Origin: Thermoascus crustaceus
Taxonomy: Eukaryota; Ascomycota; Eurotiomycetes; Eurotiales; Thermoascaceae
Length of the DNA: 64,000 nt
Assembly (NCBI GenBank): GCA_001599835.1
Contig: BCIC01000002.1
Coordinates: 4,672,619-4,736,618, forward strand
Direction: 5' to 3'
Shown here: positions 1 to 10,177 of the stretch, piece after piece
Position numbering within the stretch: the first letter of the stretch is position 1
Layout: every line of letters starts with the position of its first letter
Program-made: the position numbers and the translations under genes
The notes under the pieces: model-generated
The model's input: only the letters and a program-made list of their open reading frames with translations
Told to the model about the DNA's origin: nothing
Database searches by the model: none

Positions 1-1141
1 TCCGGGCAGGTATGAGAGCTACTTCAGCGCAACGAGCTCCAGGTTTGAAATTAGCAAAGAGCGAACAACAGGCTCAAATAACGAAATTGAAATACGATCC
101 ATTATTCATACCAGTCATTGTCAACCTGCTGCAGAGCTCTGCACTGCTCGTTCTTTCATCATATAGTCGCGAGGGCGGATGAGTGCAGGCAGTGCTTTCA
201 ACAGCATGCCCTCCCAGTCATAAAAAAAAGAGATATTTCCAATCTTATGAAGAGATTTTATTGAGAAGATTCAAATATTCCAGTTATGCTGTTGTATTTC
301 AGGATTAGCACTATGACTGATCTGTTAACTCACCTCCTTGGGCAGCTTGACAATCTCCGTCATCTACCCGCTCAGCTCCAGCCCATCTGCTCTCCACTCT
401 GCCGCTTCTTTTCCTGTTCCTTCTCTGCCCACTGCTGGACTTTTTGATGATCAATTTCGCATACTTATTGGCCATTCCCCAATGACCTGGATGAGAAACA
501 GATTGCCAACACTGCATGGGGTCACCACCCCCAGTTGGTCATCACGCATCTCTCCTGACCTATTTCGACCGGTGCTACATCGCTGCATCCCCTCGCGGGT
601 CTTAACCAGTGACGGATGACTATCGGGCATTCGAGTTGGGATAGGGACATTAAAGCTGCTTATGTGTCATTCTTGCCTGTGGCGCAGAGACAAGACCCCG
701 ACCTAACATCCATCAACCACACAGGGAACAACGGGGTTGGGAGAACACAGAATCTATAAGAGCCTCCAGGACGCCATGGCATAACTGGAAATTGTGCCAC
801 ATTGTGCCACCATCGGATTGCTATTATAACCGACCCCTACATGTCCTGAATATGAGGAATATAGAGCCTCCAATGACCATGTTCCTGTCAATAAGACGAC
901 CAGGAATAGAGACTCTCTGCAGACCAGTTTGGTACGTTCTTGCGGGGCAGGAGAGCAGCAGTCATCTCATCTCAATTTTGGATCTAATATGCTACAGAGA
1001 GGCAGGGGCTACAGAGTAATTCATGTAGCAATCGGCATCAGCATGAAAGTGGTTTCAACCATTTATATCCATTGGGGCGGAATGAATGCCTCTTCCTTGC
1101 TACTGCCCATCTTGTTCTGCGCTCCTGGTATAGATATTGCT
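1..1141. other. Left flank without a recognisable gene
   Basis: Only short overlapping open frames with no family resemblance are seen on either strand. The last part is the upstream region of the broken rhodopsin-like gene. Confidence 0.5.
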
Positions 1142-2399
1142 ATGGCGATGTTTCTTGACAACCCTTCACCCGAATACCTCGAAGAGAACCTCCAACCGAC
1201 CATCTACGGGCTCTGTATTTTCTCCATTGTTCTGGATACCCTTGCTGTGGCATTGCAATTTGTCTCAAGATAATTAGGGCACGTTTGCTGGCGTTTGGAT
1301 GACGGGCTTGTGGTCGCGGCCTATATATTGTGTATTCTCTTCATCGGGTGCGTCATCGGTACGTGTCTAGCAAACCAACGACGACCATGCAAATGGGCTG
1401 ATGGAATCCTTTTCACATAGACGATGTGCGCTGTGGTGGGACTGGCCTTCATATGGGCCGGGTTGAGCAAATCGACCCGAAAATGCTTTCATCAGCCCCA
1501 ACTATGCACTGGTCCTGCCCCTCATCTACATGGCCAGTGTCGTGCCGTCCAAGCTGGTCATCCTGAGTCTCTACTTGTCTGGCTTCACGACGGACCGGAT
1601 CTGCCGTGTGCTCTGCTACGGCAGCGCAGCTATCATTATTGCTAACTGGATCGGCTGCTCCATCAGCGGATTCGTCTCGTGCGTGCCTCTCAAGCTCCTC
1701 TGGATGGGGGCTGCCAATGGGCACTGCTTCAACGTCAATGCGTGGTACCGCTGGTCTGGTTTTAGCAACATCATGACCGACCTAGTTATGCTAGTTCTGC
1801 CAACCCGGCCTGTCCTGGGACTGTATATCTCGACGCGCATGAAGGTGGGACTCTTGGTCACCTTTTTTCTAGGTAGTGTGTAAGGCTCCCTCTCGCTCTC
1901 CCTCTCGCTCTCCCTCTCGCTCTCCCTCTCGCTCTCCCTCTCGCTCTCCCTCTCGCTCTCCCTCTCCCGTTGCTCTATTCTTGGCTCAGCTCTATATTAA
2001 ACGGCAATAGGGGCCTCATCTTCTCAACTATTCGCTTCGTTAAGTTCTACAAAACTGATGCGTTTACGGACTACACCTGGTCCGGTGCAGAACTCATAAT
2101 ATGGACGACCGTCGAGACGGATGTTTATCTCTTTGGCGCCTGTCTGCTAGCAGACCAGCCGTTGGCAAAGTTTCTCTGGCGCAAGGCGGCTCCATAAGGG
2201 GGGGATCCGGAGTACAAACACTTCCCAGGCTGATGGCGGTGGGAACCATGAGCTCGGTTCTCACAACAGGTTCCGTCGATTGAATTCGACGGACGATGAG
2301 GACTCGTTTGGGCTGGTGACTTGCACCGCCAACGGGGATGCTGTTGCAGTTGTAGCTCCTGAGCGGGTGGTGGTCAAGCATGACGTGATACCGTGGTAG
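1142..2399 (+). pseudogene. Pth11-like fungal rhodopsin-domain membrane protein, broken
   Basis: The conceptual product has the features of the fungal rhodopsin (Pth11-like, seven-helix) family. It starts near MAMFLDNPSPEYLEENLQPT at 1142, followed by hydrophobic segments and the family-typical stretches IRFVKFYKTDAFTDYTWSG and LIIWTTVETDVYLFGACL. A hydrophilic tail runs to a stop at 2397-2399. The frame is not intact. A TAA at 1271-1273 interrupts otherwise continuous coding (SR-stop-LGHVCWRLDDGLVVAAY). The frame shifts near 1485-1500, between the EQIDPKML and SPNYALVLPLIYM segments. It shifts again near the G run at 2198-2204 between WRKAAP and the tail (STNTSQADGGGNHELGSH). Likely introns begin at GTACGT near 1359 and GTAAGG near 1881; the latter holds a minisatellite. 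The lesions could be real or sequencing errors, but three independent ones favour a pseudogene. The family acts in the plasma membrane, often in surface or nutrient sensing. Confidence 0.7.
1886..1968 (+). repeat. Pyrimidine minisatellite, 12-bp unit, about 7 copies
   Basis: Tandem copies of CTCTCCCTCTCG, nearly perfect, lie inside the apparent last intron of the rhodopsin-like gene, just after the donor GTAAGG. The tract is purely pyrimidine apart from one G per unit. Confidence 0.95.
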
Positions 2400-3041
2400 A
2401 AGTGATCGCGTTGCATCTTTATCGTGTTGCCATAGCAAACTCACCTTGTATCCACTTGTGATGCGGTCGATCGATTCTAATATGTCCATAGCGAGAACAT
2501 GATGGGGTTGTTGAACACGAAACGTGCATCGACCACTAGAAGTGTTTTGGGGTATCATGCCAGCTTGCTTGGAGATAGCATGCATGGGACGGATATATCT
2601 CATACTTCTTAGGAGACGCAGAAGGTGACAAAGGACTGGCTGCATGATCTGGTGGGCCATCTTGGCAATCTGCTGCGAACTGACCTGGGGCTGTTTAAAA
2701 AGCATAGTACTGCCGGCTGGCCTCGGCAGCTGCGTGATGCATGATGCCATCACCTGAAGATCGATGGGCTATATGCACGTTGGGCTGTCCTGTGGAGCGC
2801 CCAAGCGCTCAGATATGCCACTTCTTTGTAGACCTTTCAGTTTTATGTTGACATGTAACAGGAAGAGATACGGCATGGATTAAAGCTGAAGGTAGAAATA
2901 GTTGACTTCATAGATACAGGGCGGAATTGATAATTGTGCACTGACGCAGACGTTAGGGTTAATATGCATATGAAGTACGAGCGCGGAACGGTTAAGTACT
3001 ATACGCAGTTCATTGAATGGTAGCAGCAGGAGAAAATCTTC
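2400..3041. other. Convergent intergenic region
   Basis: Lies between the 3' ends of the rhodopsin-like pseudogene and the DUF3659/DUF6987 gene. An open frame on the minus strand (2094-2753) is antisense to the pseudogene tail and has no recognisable family. No gene supported. Confidence 0.5.
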
Positions 3042-4628
3042 TCACTTCTTCTTGAATCCCAAAGCTTCCGTGATCGTACCCAGTCCCAATCCCTCGAGCA
3101 ATTTGTCGACTCCCAAACCTCCCAGCAGACCACGCACCAGTCCTCCAATCCCAAGACCATCGAGCAGACGACTGACAAGTCCCAGCACACCGCTGAGCAG
3201 CAGGCCTACAGCAGCTATGATCTGGAATAGCGGCTCCGACAGTAGGGCCCAGAGGGGGTTGATCTCTTTCTTCGCATGGGGCATGCCCACGATCCGTCTG
3301 CGACCATTGTCGATCGTCTGGGCGACCGTCTGGGTCAGTTCCTTGAGTAGATCGGCCAGACGATACTCTTCCGGCGTCGCGTCGTGGGAGGCTGCTCGCG
3401 CCTTCGTGGTGGCTGCGATTCGGCCATCAGGATCGAGGGCTCGAATTGTCCCGTTGCATTCCTGGAGCATCCGACTGGCTTCTTCGATTAGGGGCTTGAC
3501 GTCTTGCACCAGCTTCTCCTCGTCAAGATCCTCCTTGGGAGTGCGGTCTGCCCGTTCAATCAGCTGCAGATGACCGTGTGAGCGTCTTCTCATTCAAAGA
3601 AGAAAGGGGGGCCTTACATCAGTGACCTGCTTGCAAATTGGCTCGACCTTGCTGAGAGTATCCTGCAAGATGTAACAAATCTTCTGCGCGATCTTCTTGT
3701 CTTCTTCTTCCTGCTTCTGCTTTTCCAGCTCTTCAGGAGATATCTGCGGCTCAGGCGGCGGCGCTTCTTCCGGCAGATTCTCCAACGGTCTGCAGACGCC
3801 GGTCTTTTCAACATATCCATTGCCGTCGATTGTCTTGCCCACTAGATTCTTGAGATCGCCCTCGGTGAGCTTGCCAACCAGGTTGCCATCTGCATCGCGG
3901 ACCTCACCCTCGCGGTTGACCTTGCATCCGGACATCGGATTGATCTCTCGCTTCTCCTCGTCGGGCTCCCAGCGCTCTGCGCCGCCTATAACGTTGCCGT
4001 ACTTATCAAAAATATCCCCATCTTCGTCCACGGCACGACCTTGGAGTTTCTTAGGATCGCCCTCGACCAGTTTGCCTACGATGTTACCCCCGTTGTCTTC
4101 GACGAGACCGTCCTTGTTGACGATGAGGCCGTCTAAACCGCTGAACGGGCCCTCTGGTCGAGTTTCTCGTTCGTTTTCCGGGATGATCTCGACTCGACCG
4201 ATGACAGTGCCAGAATCATTCCAGATCTGGCCCTCCCTATCGACCTTCTTACCGGCGACTACTTTCGGATTACCCTGAACGACGCGAGCGATGGGCACCC
4301 CGTCCGGACCGATGACATTGCCCTGTTTGTTGACTGTCAATCCGGCTAGTCTGGACAGGTCAATCTTCTCGGCTCCCGAGCTAGACGCAGGTGCAGATAC
4401 AGACACCTGGGACTGGTCCTCGATAGGCTGTTCACACCGCTCTTTTGGCGGGAACAAAGCTTCCTCCTCGTCTCCATCCTTCTCCTGCTCTTCGATCTCT
4501 CCCTCCTCTTCCTCCGAAGGACTTCTCTGCCCAACAGGCTTCGGCGGAGGACAGGACTCCCCTTCTCCTTCCAGGACGGGATCATCTGCTTTCTGCTTGG
4601 GCTTGCACGGAGTTTGTTGAGAGGCCAT
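3042..4628 (-). CDS. DUF3659/DUF6987 LEA-like repeat protein
   Basis: Two exons, 4628-3618 and 3563-3042, flank a 54-nt phase-0 intron (GTAAGG...CTGCAG). The product is about 510 residues. Residues 1-90 are acidic and low-complexity. Roughly residues 92-150, 161-220 and 232-280 form three tandem DUF3659 repeats, each carrying 'G..VN..G.V.D..G..VG...EGD...L.GK..D..G' with a small glycine/aspartate turn pattern. A charged coiled-coil-like Glu/Lys segment follows. The C-terminal DUF6987 region includes ATPEEYRLADLLKELTQTV and ends in a glycine/leucine-rich hydrophobic stretch (residues about 440-505). These domains recur in large LEA-like fungal proteins thought to protect cells under stress; the function is not experimentally fixed. 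The ATG at 4628 is the first in frame. The neighbours are other small hydrophilic proteins. Confidence 0.88.
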
Positions 4629-5650
4629 CTTTCCAGGTGAAGGCTTCAGTTGTGACGCAAGAGCTTTTTTAGAGAAGATCTTTCCCTTGGAGGATGGACA
4701 GGTATCCTGTGATTCTATTGCCTCTTGTGCTCGTGCTCCTGTCCCTGGAGAAAAAATTGCCCGGTTGTTGTGGATTGTTATGTGGTTCTGGACTTATCAA
4801 GAATAAAGAACTTGTGTTCACGTCAGTGTATGCACGACGAAAATATAATACAGCAGAGGAATTGATGAAGGTGACAACAAAACTAATCGTTCATGGGAAT
4901 GAAAATCATCATACCACCGAAGAAAATCAGAAAGAAGACAAACGCTCAAGGGAAAATAATTTCGCCTCCTTTTTAAGGACGTGCTGAGGGCAGAGACTAC
5001 TTCTGACTCTCTGTTTGCAGACAGGAAGCGCGTTCCCAGAAACCTATAGAAGACAAAACTCAAAGATCACTGTTAGGGTTGTGCCATGACTTCATCAAAG
5101 ATAGCCATGCAGCCACGCGATAATCTCTGTAACGGTTGACACGCTAATATGGAGGATGTTATATAGAGGATGGGAATACAGCATGTGGCAATCAATATCC
5201 GTCACTATAGGTCGGTACGTGAACTTAGGAAGATAGGCTAGTCTGCAGAGAAGGAGGAGGAGGTAGGTGAGACAGATGATCTATGCCAAGGATTGATCTG
5301 TTACACAACGAAGAGTATATACCTTTGTTAGTAGTATACAAGAGGTACATGTGTGCGTACTTGTATATTTACTACAGAGTAATCCATGTCATCATCCTCT
5401 GTTTTGACGCATGTGGCTTGGCTTTAACCATGACATCACATATATCTGGGAAAGTATGACACAGTGACTATACTAGATCAATAATTAATGAATTAACAGT
5501 GGATAATAATATGACGAGATGGATGGGTGATAGAGGACTACAGTTAACTAAGGCACTTCTTTGACTTGCTCATCCTGATGTCAATCGAGCTCAATGACAT
5601 CTCCCATAATAATTCCAAAATCCAAAAAATCTGACAGATGAGAACTTGAC
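4629..5650. other. Divergent intergenic region
   Basis: About 1 kb separates the divergent starts at 4628 and 5651. It is AT-rich with a purine run near 5250-5268. A 97-codon open frame at 4694-4987 has a hydrophobic start but no recognisable family and lies in the probable leader of the minus-strand gene; it is not accepted as a gene. Confidence 0.45.
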
Positions 5651-6355
5651 ATGGTTATCGGTCTCCTCTCCATCATAGCTATCCCTACCGTGACGGGCGT
5701 TGCGCTAGGGACGCGCGAGCAGCGGAGAGAGAATATGCGCAAAGCTGATGAGAGGCGTATGGCCAGATTTTACATTGATATCTCTTGCGAAGTGAAGGAA
5801 TTGCGTGGACGAAGGGTGGTGTTGAGGGATAATAAGGTATATTTGTTCTTTTTATTGCTGTTCTCTGTACAACATGACTCTACAAGCTTAGAGATCAGAA
5901 CCATTCTGCTGATACCTACTGTTATTCTACAGGTCTACCTCGACCATCCGCAGCCCTCAATGCGAAAGACTCCCGCACATAGCGCCCAGGCCTTCTTCAT
6001 CGGCTATCCAGATAACGAACGAGACAGAGGCGACGGCCTTGTGAGCACCGTCTCGGACGACCCGCCCATGCTGAACTGGATCTACGTCGACAAGGACCGG
6101 TTGGACCTGAGATACGGCAATCGCACGCAGAGCATCGACCATATTGTTGGTCCCTGGGACTGGACTGAGGATGGGAAGAGAGTGACAATTGAGGGTCAGG
6201 AGCGCTTTATGGCTGTGAAAGAGGAAGAGGGTATCTGGGCGCTGTATTATGATCGCCATGGGGATGCATTGGCCAGTGTTGTGGAAGCAGGTAAGGCAGT
6301 GGTGGAAATCGCTTTATACAGGCGTGTGATAGAAGAGATTGCAGGGAATAATTGA
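5651..6355 (+). CDS. Conserved fungal hypothetical protein
   Basis: Two exons, 5651-5836 and 5933-6355, are split by a 96-nt phase-0 intron (GTATAT...CTACAG). Because the intron length is a multiple of three and has no stop, retention would add 32 residues. The spliced product is 202 residues. It starts with a short hydrophobic, Gly/Val-rich segment (MVIGLLSIIAIPTVTGVALG) and then a basic stretch. The C-terminal half contains STVSDDPPMLNWIYVDKD and GPWDWTEDGKRVTIEGQERF. I recognise the style of a small protein repeated in Aspergillus genomes, but no function is known to me. No catalytic motif is visible. The start is the first ATG followed by the conserved-looking N terminus. Confidence 0.75.
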   Translation: MVIGLLSIIAIPTVTGVALGTREQRRENMRKADERRMARFYIDISCEVKELRGRRVVLRDNKVYLFFLLLFSVQHDSTSLEIRTILLIPTVILQVYLDHPQPSMRKTPAHSAQAFFIGYPDNERDRGDGLVSTVSDDPPMLNWIYVDKDRLDLRYGNRTQSIDHIVGPWDWTEDGKRVTIEGQERFMAVKEEEGIWALYYDRHGDALASVVEAGKAVVEIALYRRVIEEIAGNN

Positions 6356-6706
6356 TAATAATCAGGCTCAAAACTGGCTTCTGTGAAAATAAATTGACAA
6401 GTATATAGCTAGCCTCAGTAAATAAGTGCAAGGTGGAAGACGAAGAGCACCTTATAACAATGAACAGTAAATGAGAGACATAAATTCACATTAAAATCGT
6501 CATTGTAAAGAAAGATGCAGACCAAATATAAAGGATCCGCTGGAAAATCTAGCAGGCGAAGTCGCTCAACTGAATATTACAACTAAAGAACAGATAGATT
6601 CCAATCTTCGCATCACAAAACATGTCCTTCAATGAAGCATGATAAGAGGATCGACTCGGTTTCGACGCATTTTAGTTCCTGCAATTGACTGGTTAGCCTC
6701 TGCTCA
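6356..6706. other. Convergent intergenic region
   Basis: AT-rich 3' flanks of the genes at 5651-6355 and 6707-7225. Nothing else seen. Confidence 0.5.
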
Positions 6707-7225
6707 CTATTGAAAGGAAATATAACTGTAATGAAGATCATAACCACAGGGATAGACGAACAATAATCCTATCGTCAAATCACCATGAAGCTTGGCCTTC
6801 AACTGAACTTCCACGTCGAGGTTCAGATCCAGCCGCAAGCGCAGATGCTCCTCCTGCTTATGTCCACCCTCCCCTCGACGTTGGACCTCACCGCCAGCAT
6901 CGTCTTGGACAACCTGACGGTTCCGGTTCGGCCTCTGGACCTGTCTAGTGTCGCGTGGTTGCTGATCGCCGAAGTCGATGTCTTCTGTGTCTTGGTCTGA
7001 ATCTTGGTATCGTGTTCGTGCCTGGCGGCTTTGTTTCTGTGCCGGTTGAGGCTCTGGTTCCATTCCCGACTCTGGTTCGTCGTTCTGAATGCTGTTCGAT
7101 TGTTCGCTATCTGACTGCGCTTTGCGCTGCTTCGAGTTGAGCTGAGAAGGCCTCTGTTTCTGTGCTGGATTGGATGGGCTAGCGGTGGTATCTTGGGGGA
7201 CGTCAGGGTGGACTTGTTCAGACAT
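6707..7225 (-). CDS. Small disordered protein with C-terminal 'HGDLT' motif
   Basis: A single exon of 172 residues. Residues 1-125 are strongly hydrophilic, rich in Gln, Ser, Asp and Arg, and look intrinsically disordered. The C-terminal part (about residues 128-155) is an alternating hydrophobic/charged segment, LRLRLDLNLDVEVQLKAK then LHGDLTIGLL. A tail of 18 residues follows. The same motif ends the divergent neighbour at 8098-8550, so the two are probably distant paralogues or share a functional module. The amphipathic beta or helical pattern suggests a membrane- or partner-binding tail; this is inference. The start at 7225 is the first ATG of the frame. No enzyme motif is seen. Confidence 0.7.
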   Translation of the reverse strand: MSEQVHPDVPQDTTASPSNPAQKQRPSQLNSKQRKAQSDSEQSNSIQNDEPESGMEPEPQPAQKQSRQARTRYQDSDQDTEDIDFGDQQPRDTRQVQRPNRNRQVVQDDAGGEVQRRGEGGHKQEEHLRLRLDLNLDVEVQLKAKLHGDLTIGLLFVYPCGYDLHYSYISFQ

Positions 7226-8097
7226 GGTGAACAGAAGGAGAAAATATCAGACAAAAACTTAGGACAAAGGGGTCTGCCATATATAAACGTGACCTCTCTC
7301 TAGGAGTGCATTTTTCGATAGGAATAATTTGGCGGACATGGAATAATAGCCCTGTGATGTCAGAGCTGACATGGATCTCACAATCTACGCACATGTGTAT
7401 AATGTCCTCTTGAGTAGATAATCCCTGCAAATTATAGTTATAATAAGGACAGAGGGATTTTCGTGTGACGCGTGGCCTCGCCTCCAACCTAGTAAGTAGC
7501 TACTTCGCTAATCTACCTAGAAGTTGCTGTAGAGCTATATACTTTACATGTACTGTGAAATCTAAATATACAAATCTCCTCACCTAGGTAGTCAGGCATC
7601 TAAAGCAGCATACGCATATTTATTTTGCCACTTAGATGCGTGTGACCATGGCAAGGAAGCAAGCAGTCGTGTAGTCTTGCTTTTGCCTACACCTGGGCCC
7701 CTTTGTCCTTGGATCTTCGCAGGAAGGGAGTCGTCCAGCTGAACAGGATACGTGTATACATTTCTGTATGCATATACACGGAGCGCTCATCCCTCATTTT
7801 TAATTTAAATCTGCGGCAGATTTCCCCCATCTCTCTCGATCGTGATAATTTACATTTCTATATTTATGAGGAGGAAGCCTTGTGTGGTTTGAACAAAATT
7901 TTGCAATAACATTAACACCCTGAAATACACATGATGTGTTGACCAGTTCTCCATCTCAAACGAAACTCGATAGCATTGATCAACATCTCTTCCGGCGCTC
8001 TCATCTCTCTAATCTAACAGAAATTCTTGAGGTTCGGGTGGTGATCTCTCAATACTTTCCTACCAGTCCTTATATTGATTACATATTGAAGCTTACC
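7226..8097. other. Bidirectional promoter region between two HGDLT-motif genes
   Basis: 872 nt separates the divergent starts at 7225 and 8098. It is AT-rich. Further open frames lie here but have no coding character that I can support. Confidence 0.45.
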
Positions 8098-8550
8098 ATG
8101 GCTACTACTCGAAAGACCAAAAGGCAAAATCAAATGGCCTTCCAGGAAGACGATTTCGATAAGCTGGATACAGGTCCCAAACATGGAGCTGAAATTCGAT
8201 CTAAACGCCAGAAGCAGCAAAGGCAGTCGACGGACCGTCATCGATCATCATTCTCTCCAGGATCCGACGATGGCTATGTCGACAACTCCACGACCACGAA
8301 ACCCTTTCCCTTTGAAAGAATCGGCGGTGACGAAACTTCCATGGATGGACCCGTCACGTACGCGCGGGCCATGCGTGGAGAGATCCCGATGAGGCAGAGC
8401 ATGCAGAATCTCCAAACTGCAGATGAAAAAAGGAACAAGCCTGCCATCTATGACCAACCTGGCGTGAAGTTGACGATAGAGCTTAATCTCGACCTGGAGG
8501 TGGAGCTGAAGGCGAGCATCCATGGCGACTTGACCTTGAGTTTGATGTAA
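8098..8550 (+). CDS. Small disordered protein with C-terminal 'HGDLT' motif
   Basis: 150 residues in one exon. The ATG at 8098 sits in good fungal context (TTACCATGG); the frame is open further upstream, but upstream residues look non-coding. Residues 1-110 are hydrophilic and basic/polar, with a KRQKQQRQ-type cluster that could act as a nuclear signal (inference). The C terminus, residues about 124-150, is VKLTIELNLDLEVELKAS then IHGDLTLSLM. It lines up closely with the C terminus of the divergent neighbour (ELNLDLEVELKA/IHGDLTLSL against DLNLDVEVQLKA/LHGDLTIGL) and ends exactly after the motif. Function unknown; the shared tail is the only recognisable element. Confidence 0.75.
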   Translation: MATTRKTKRQNQMAFQEDDFDKLDTGPKHGAEIRSKRQKQQRQSTDRHRSSFSPGSDDGYVDNSTTTKPFPFERIGGDETSMDGPVTYARAMRGEIPMRQSMQNLQTADEKRNKPAIYDQPGVKLTIELNLDLEVELKASIHGDLTLSLM

Positions 8551-9469
8551 GTGCCAGCTGGATTTACATTTCTTGTTTCCTTTAAACAGTCATATGAGCG
8601 CGAGGTGTTTAATTATACTGATTAATGGCAGGACTTGACAACGAAATTCCTGTATTGTAACAATGTGACAGTTACGGCTATTTCTCCACACAACGAACAA
8701 TCCAGCTTGACGTCATGTCCTCGTGGTACAAGTATAGGATAGTGGCTGCCTGGCCTGGATACCCAATGGAGTCTATTTTTCTATTTTTTTTCTCTCGTGT
8801 GACATGTATAATAGTATTGTATGATTATTATCAGGTTGTATAGCTTTTCTACATGCGTCATCCAACTCTCAATTGTGCAACCCACTTGTTTCCTAAACGG
8901 AATTGCCTATATTTATACCAGTCTTAAAGTTTTTTTTCATTTCCATCATTTATCGCTTCTTACTGCAACTTTATTCTCCGGGTTTCAGGTGGCGGTGACA
9001 CTTCGTTGCGCGCGTCTGTGAGACTCCCCCGCCGCCACACCCGTCATCGCGCGTAGGGAATTTCACATTGTGAAACATAAATCTTGCTTTCTTGAGGACT
9101 TGGGAGATCTCCGTGGGATAATTCTCCCTGTTAAACTTGAGTAGTACACATGTCCATGTCTAGTGGCGGGAAGGGTTATACCAATGACGCTTGAGGCTCG
9201 AATGGTGGTTATATTATATTGTTCTCTAAGAAAGGTACCTAATGGCCAAGAGATACTCCGCAAAGAGCAGGATATCGGGGAATATCACGCTGTGATGTAA
9301 TATGCGTAACATGAGGGGAAAAATATATGGAGAATGTAAAGATAAATAACATCCTACATACTATATCTGTGATTGAACTGCTACGCAGAACCCAAACAAT
9401 CATTTTCTACTACCAACTCAATAACTATCGAACATATCATCGAACACACTCCTCAACTTGGTATATATC
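8551..9469. other. Intergenic region
   Basis: 3' flank of the HGDLT gene and upstream region of the small Gly/Thr-rich gene. No further gene is supported. Confidence 0.5.
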
Positions 9470-9875
9470 ATGACTGACCAAGCCGGTATGTTATCCGGAG
9501 TACTAAGTACTTACCCTTTCTTCCTTCCTTCTCAGAATTGCTTTCACAGAGAAGTATCAACCAACTAACTCGTTTCATCCAGACAACCTTCTCTCCAGCG
9601 TCAGCGACACCAGCGGCAAGGCCGTCGGAGGCCTCACAAACACCGTTGGTGGCCTCGTCGGCAACGTGGGCAAGACAGTCGGCGACGTAACTTCCGGCCT
9701 CGGATCTACGGTCAGCGAGACTACGCAGGGCCTGGGGAATACAACCAGTGGTGTGGGAAAGACTGTTCAAGATAGTACCTCCTCCTCCTCTGGCGCTGCT
9801 GGCAATGGTAGTGGTAGTGTCGGTAGACAGGGGCGGAAGCAGACGGCTGAGAATCCGCTTGGTTTGAGTCAGTAA
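9470..9875 (+). CDS. Small Gly/Thr/Val repeat protein (LEA-like)
   Basis: Exon 1 is tiny (9470-9485, encoding MTDQA plus one base). A 97-nt phase-1 intron (GTATGT...CAG) precedes exon 2 at 9583-9875. The product is 102 residues. Residues about 15-75 consist of degenerate 11-residue-like repeats of the form G-x-V-G-x-L/V-T/G-x-x-V (GGLTNTVGGLVGNVGKTVG, then GDVTSGLGSTVSETTQGLG). This amphipathic pattern is seen in LEA-like or stress-inducible fungal proteins. A Ser/Gly tail and a short basic end (GRQGRKQTAENPLGLSQ) follow. The start was chosen because it gives the only in-frame upstream exon with good splice signals. Function unknown; a protective role is inferred from composition. Confidence 0.72.
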
Positions 9876-10177
9876 TTTAAAATGTCTTTTTTTCCTCCTT
9901 TAGCAAGACAAAACCTAAGGGGAGAGAGAAATATTAATTGTAGCGAATTGTATACTGGCTGATGGAATGGATGAGCCTCCTATTGAACATGACGAAGGAG
10001 AGAGAAATGTGATATTCAGTCATATTTTATACAACTAATCTAATGCGTTAAGATCGTGTGAGGATATAAGAAAGTCTAGATTGGTATATTATTTGAAAGT
10101 CAAACAAAAGAAAATCCTATCTTTTCTCATTTGCATCCAACTTACCAAGAAAGTCAACACCAACCGAAAATGACAAT
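9876..10177. other. Convergent intergenic region
   Basis: AT-rich 3' flanks. Nothing else seen. Confidence 0.5.

Noticed and set aside
2094..2753. 219-codon minus-strand frame
   Set aside because: Antisense to the recognisable tail of the rhodopsin-like pseudogene; no family resemblance.
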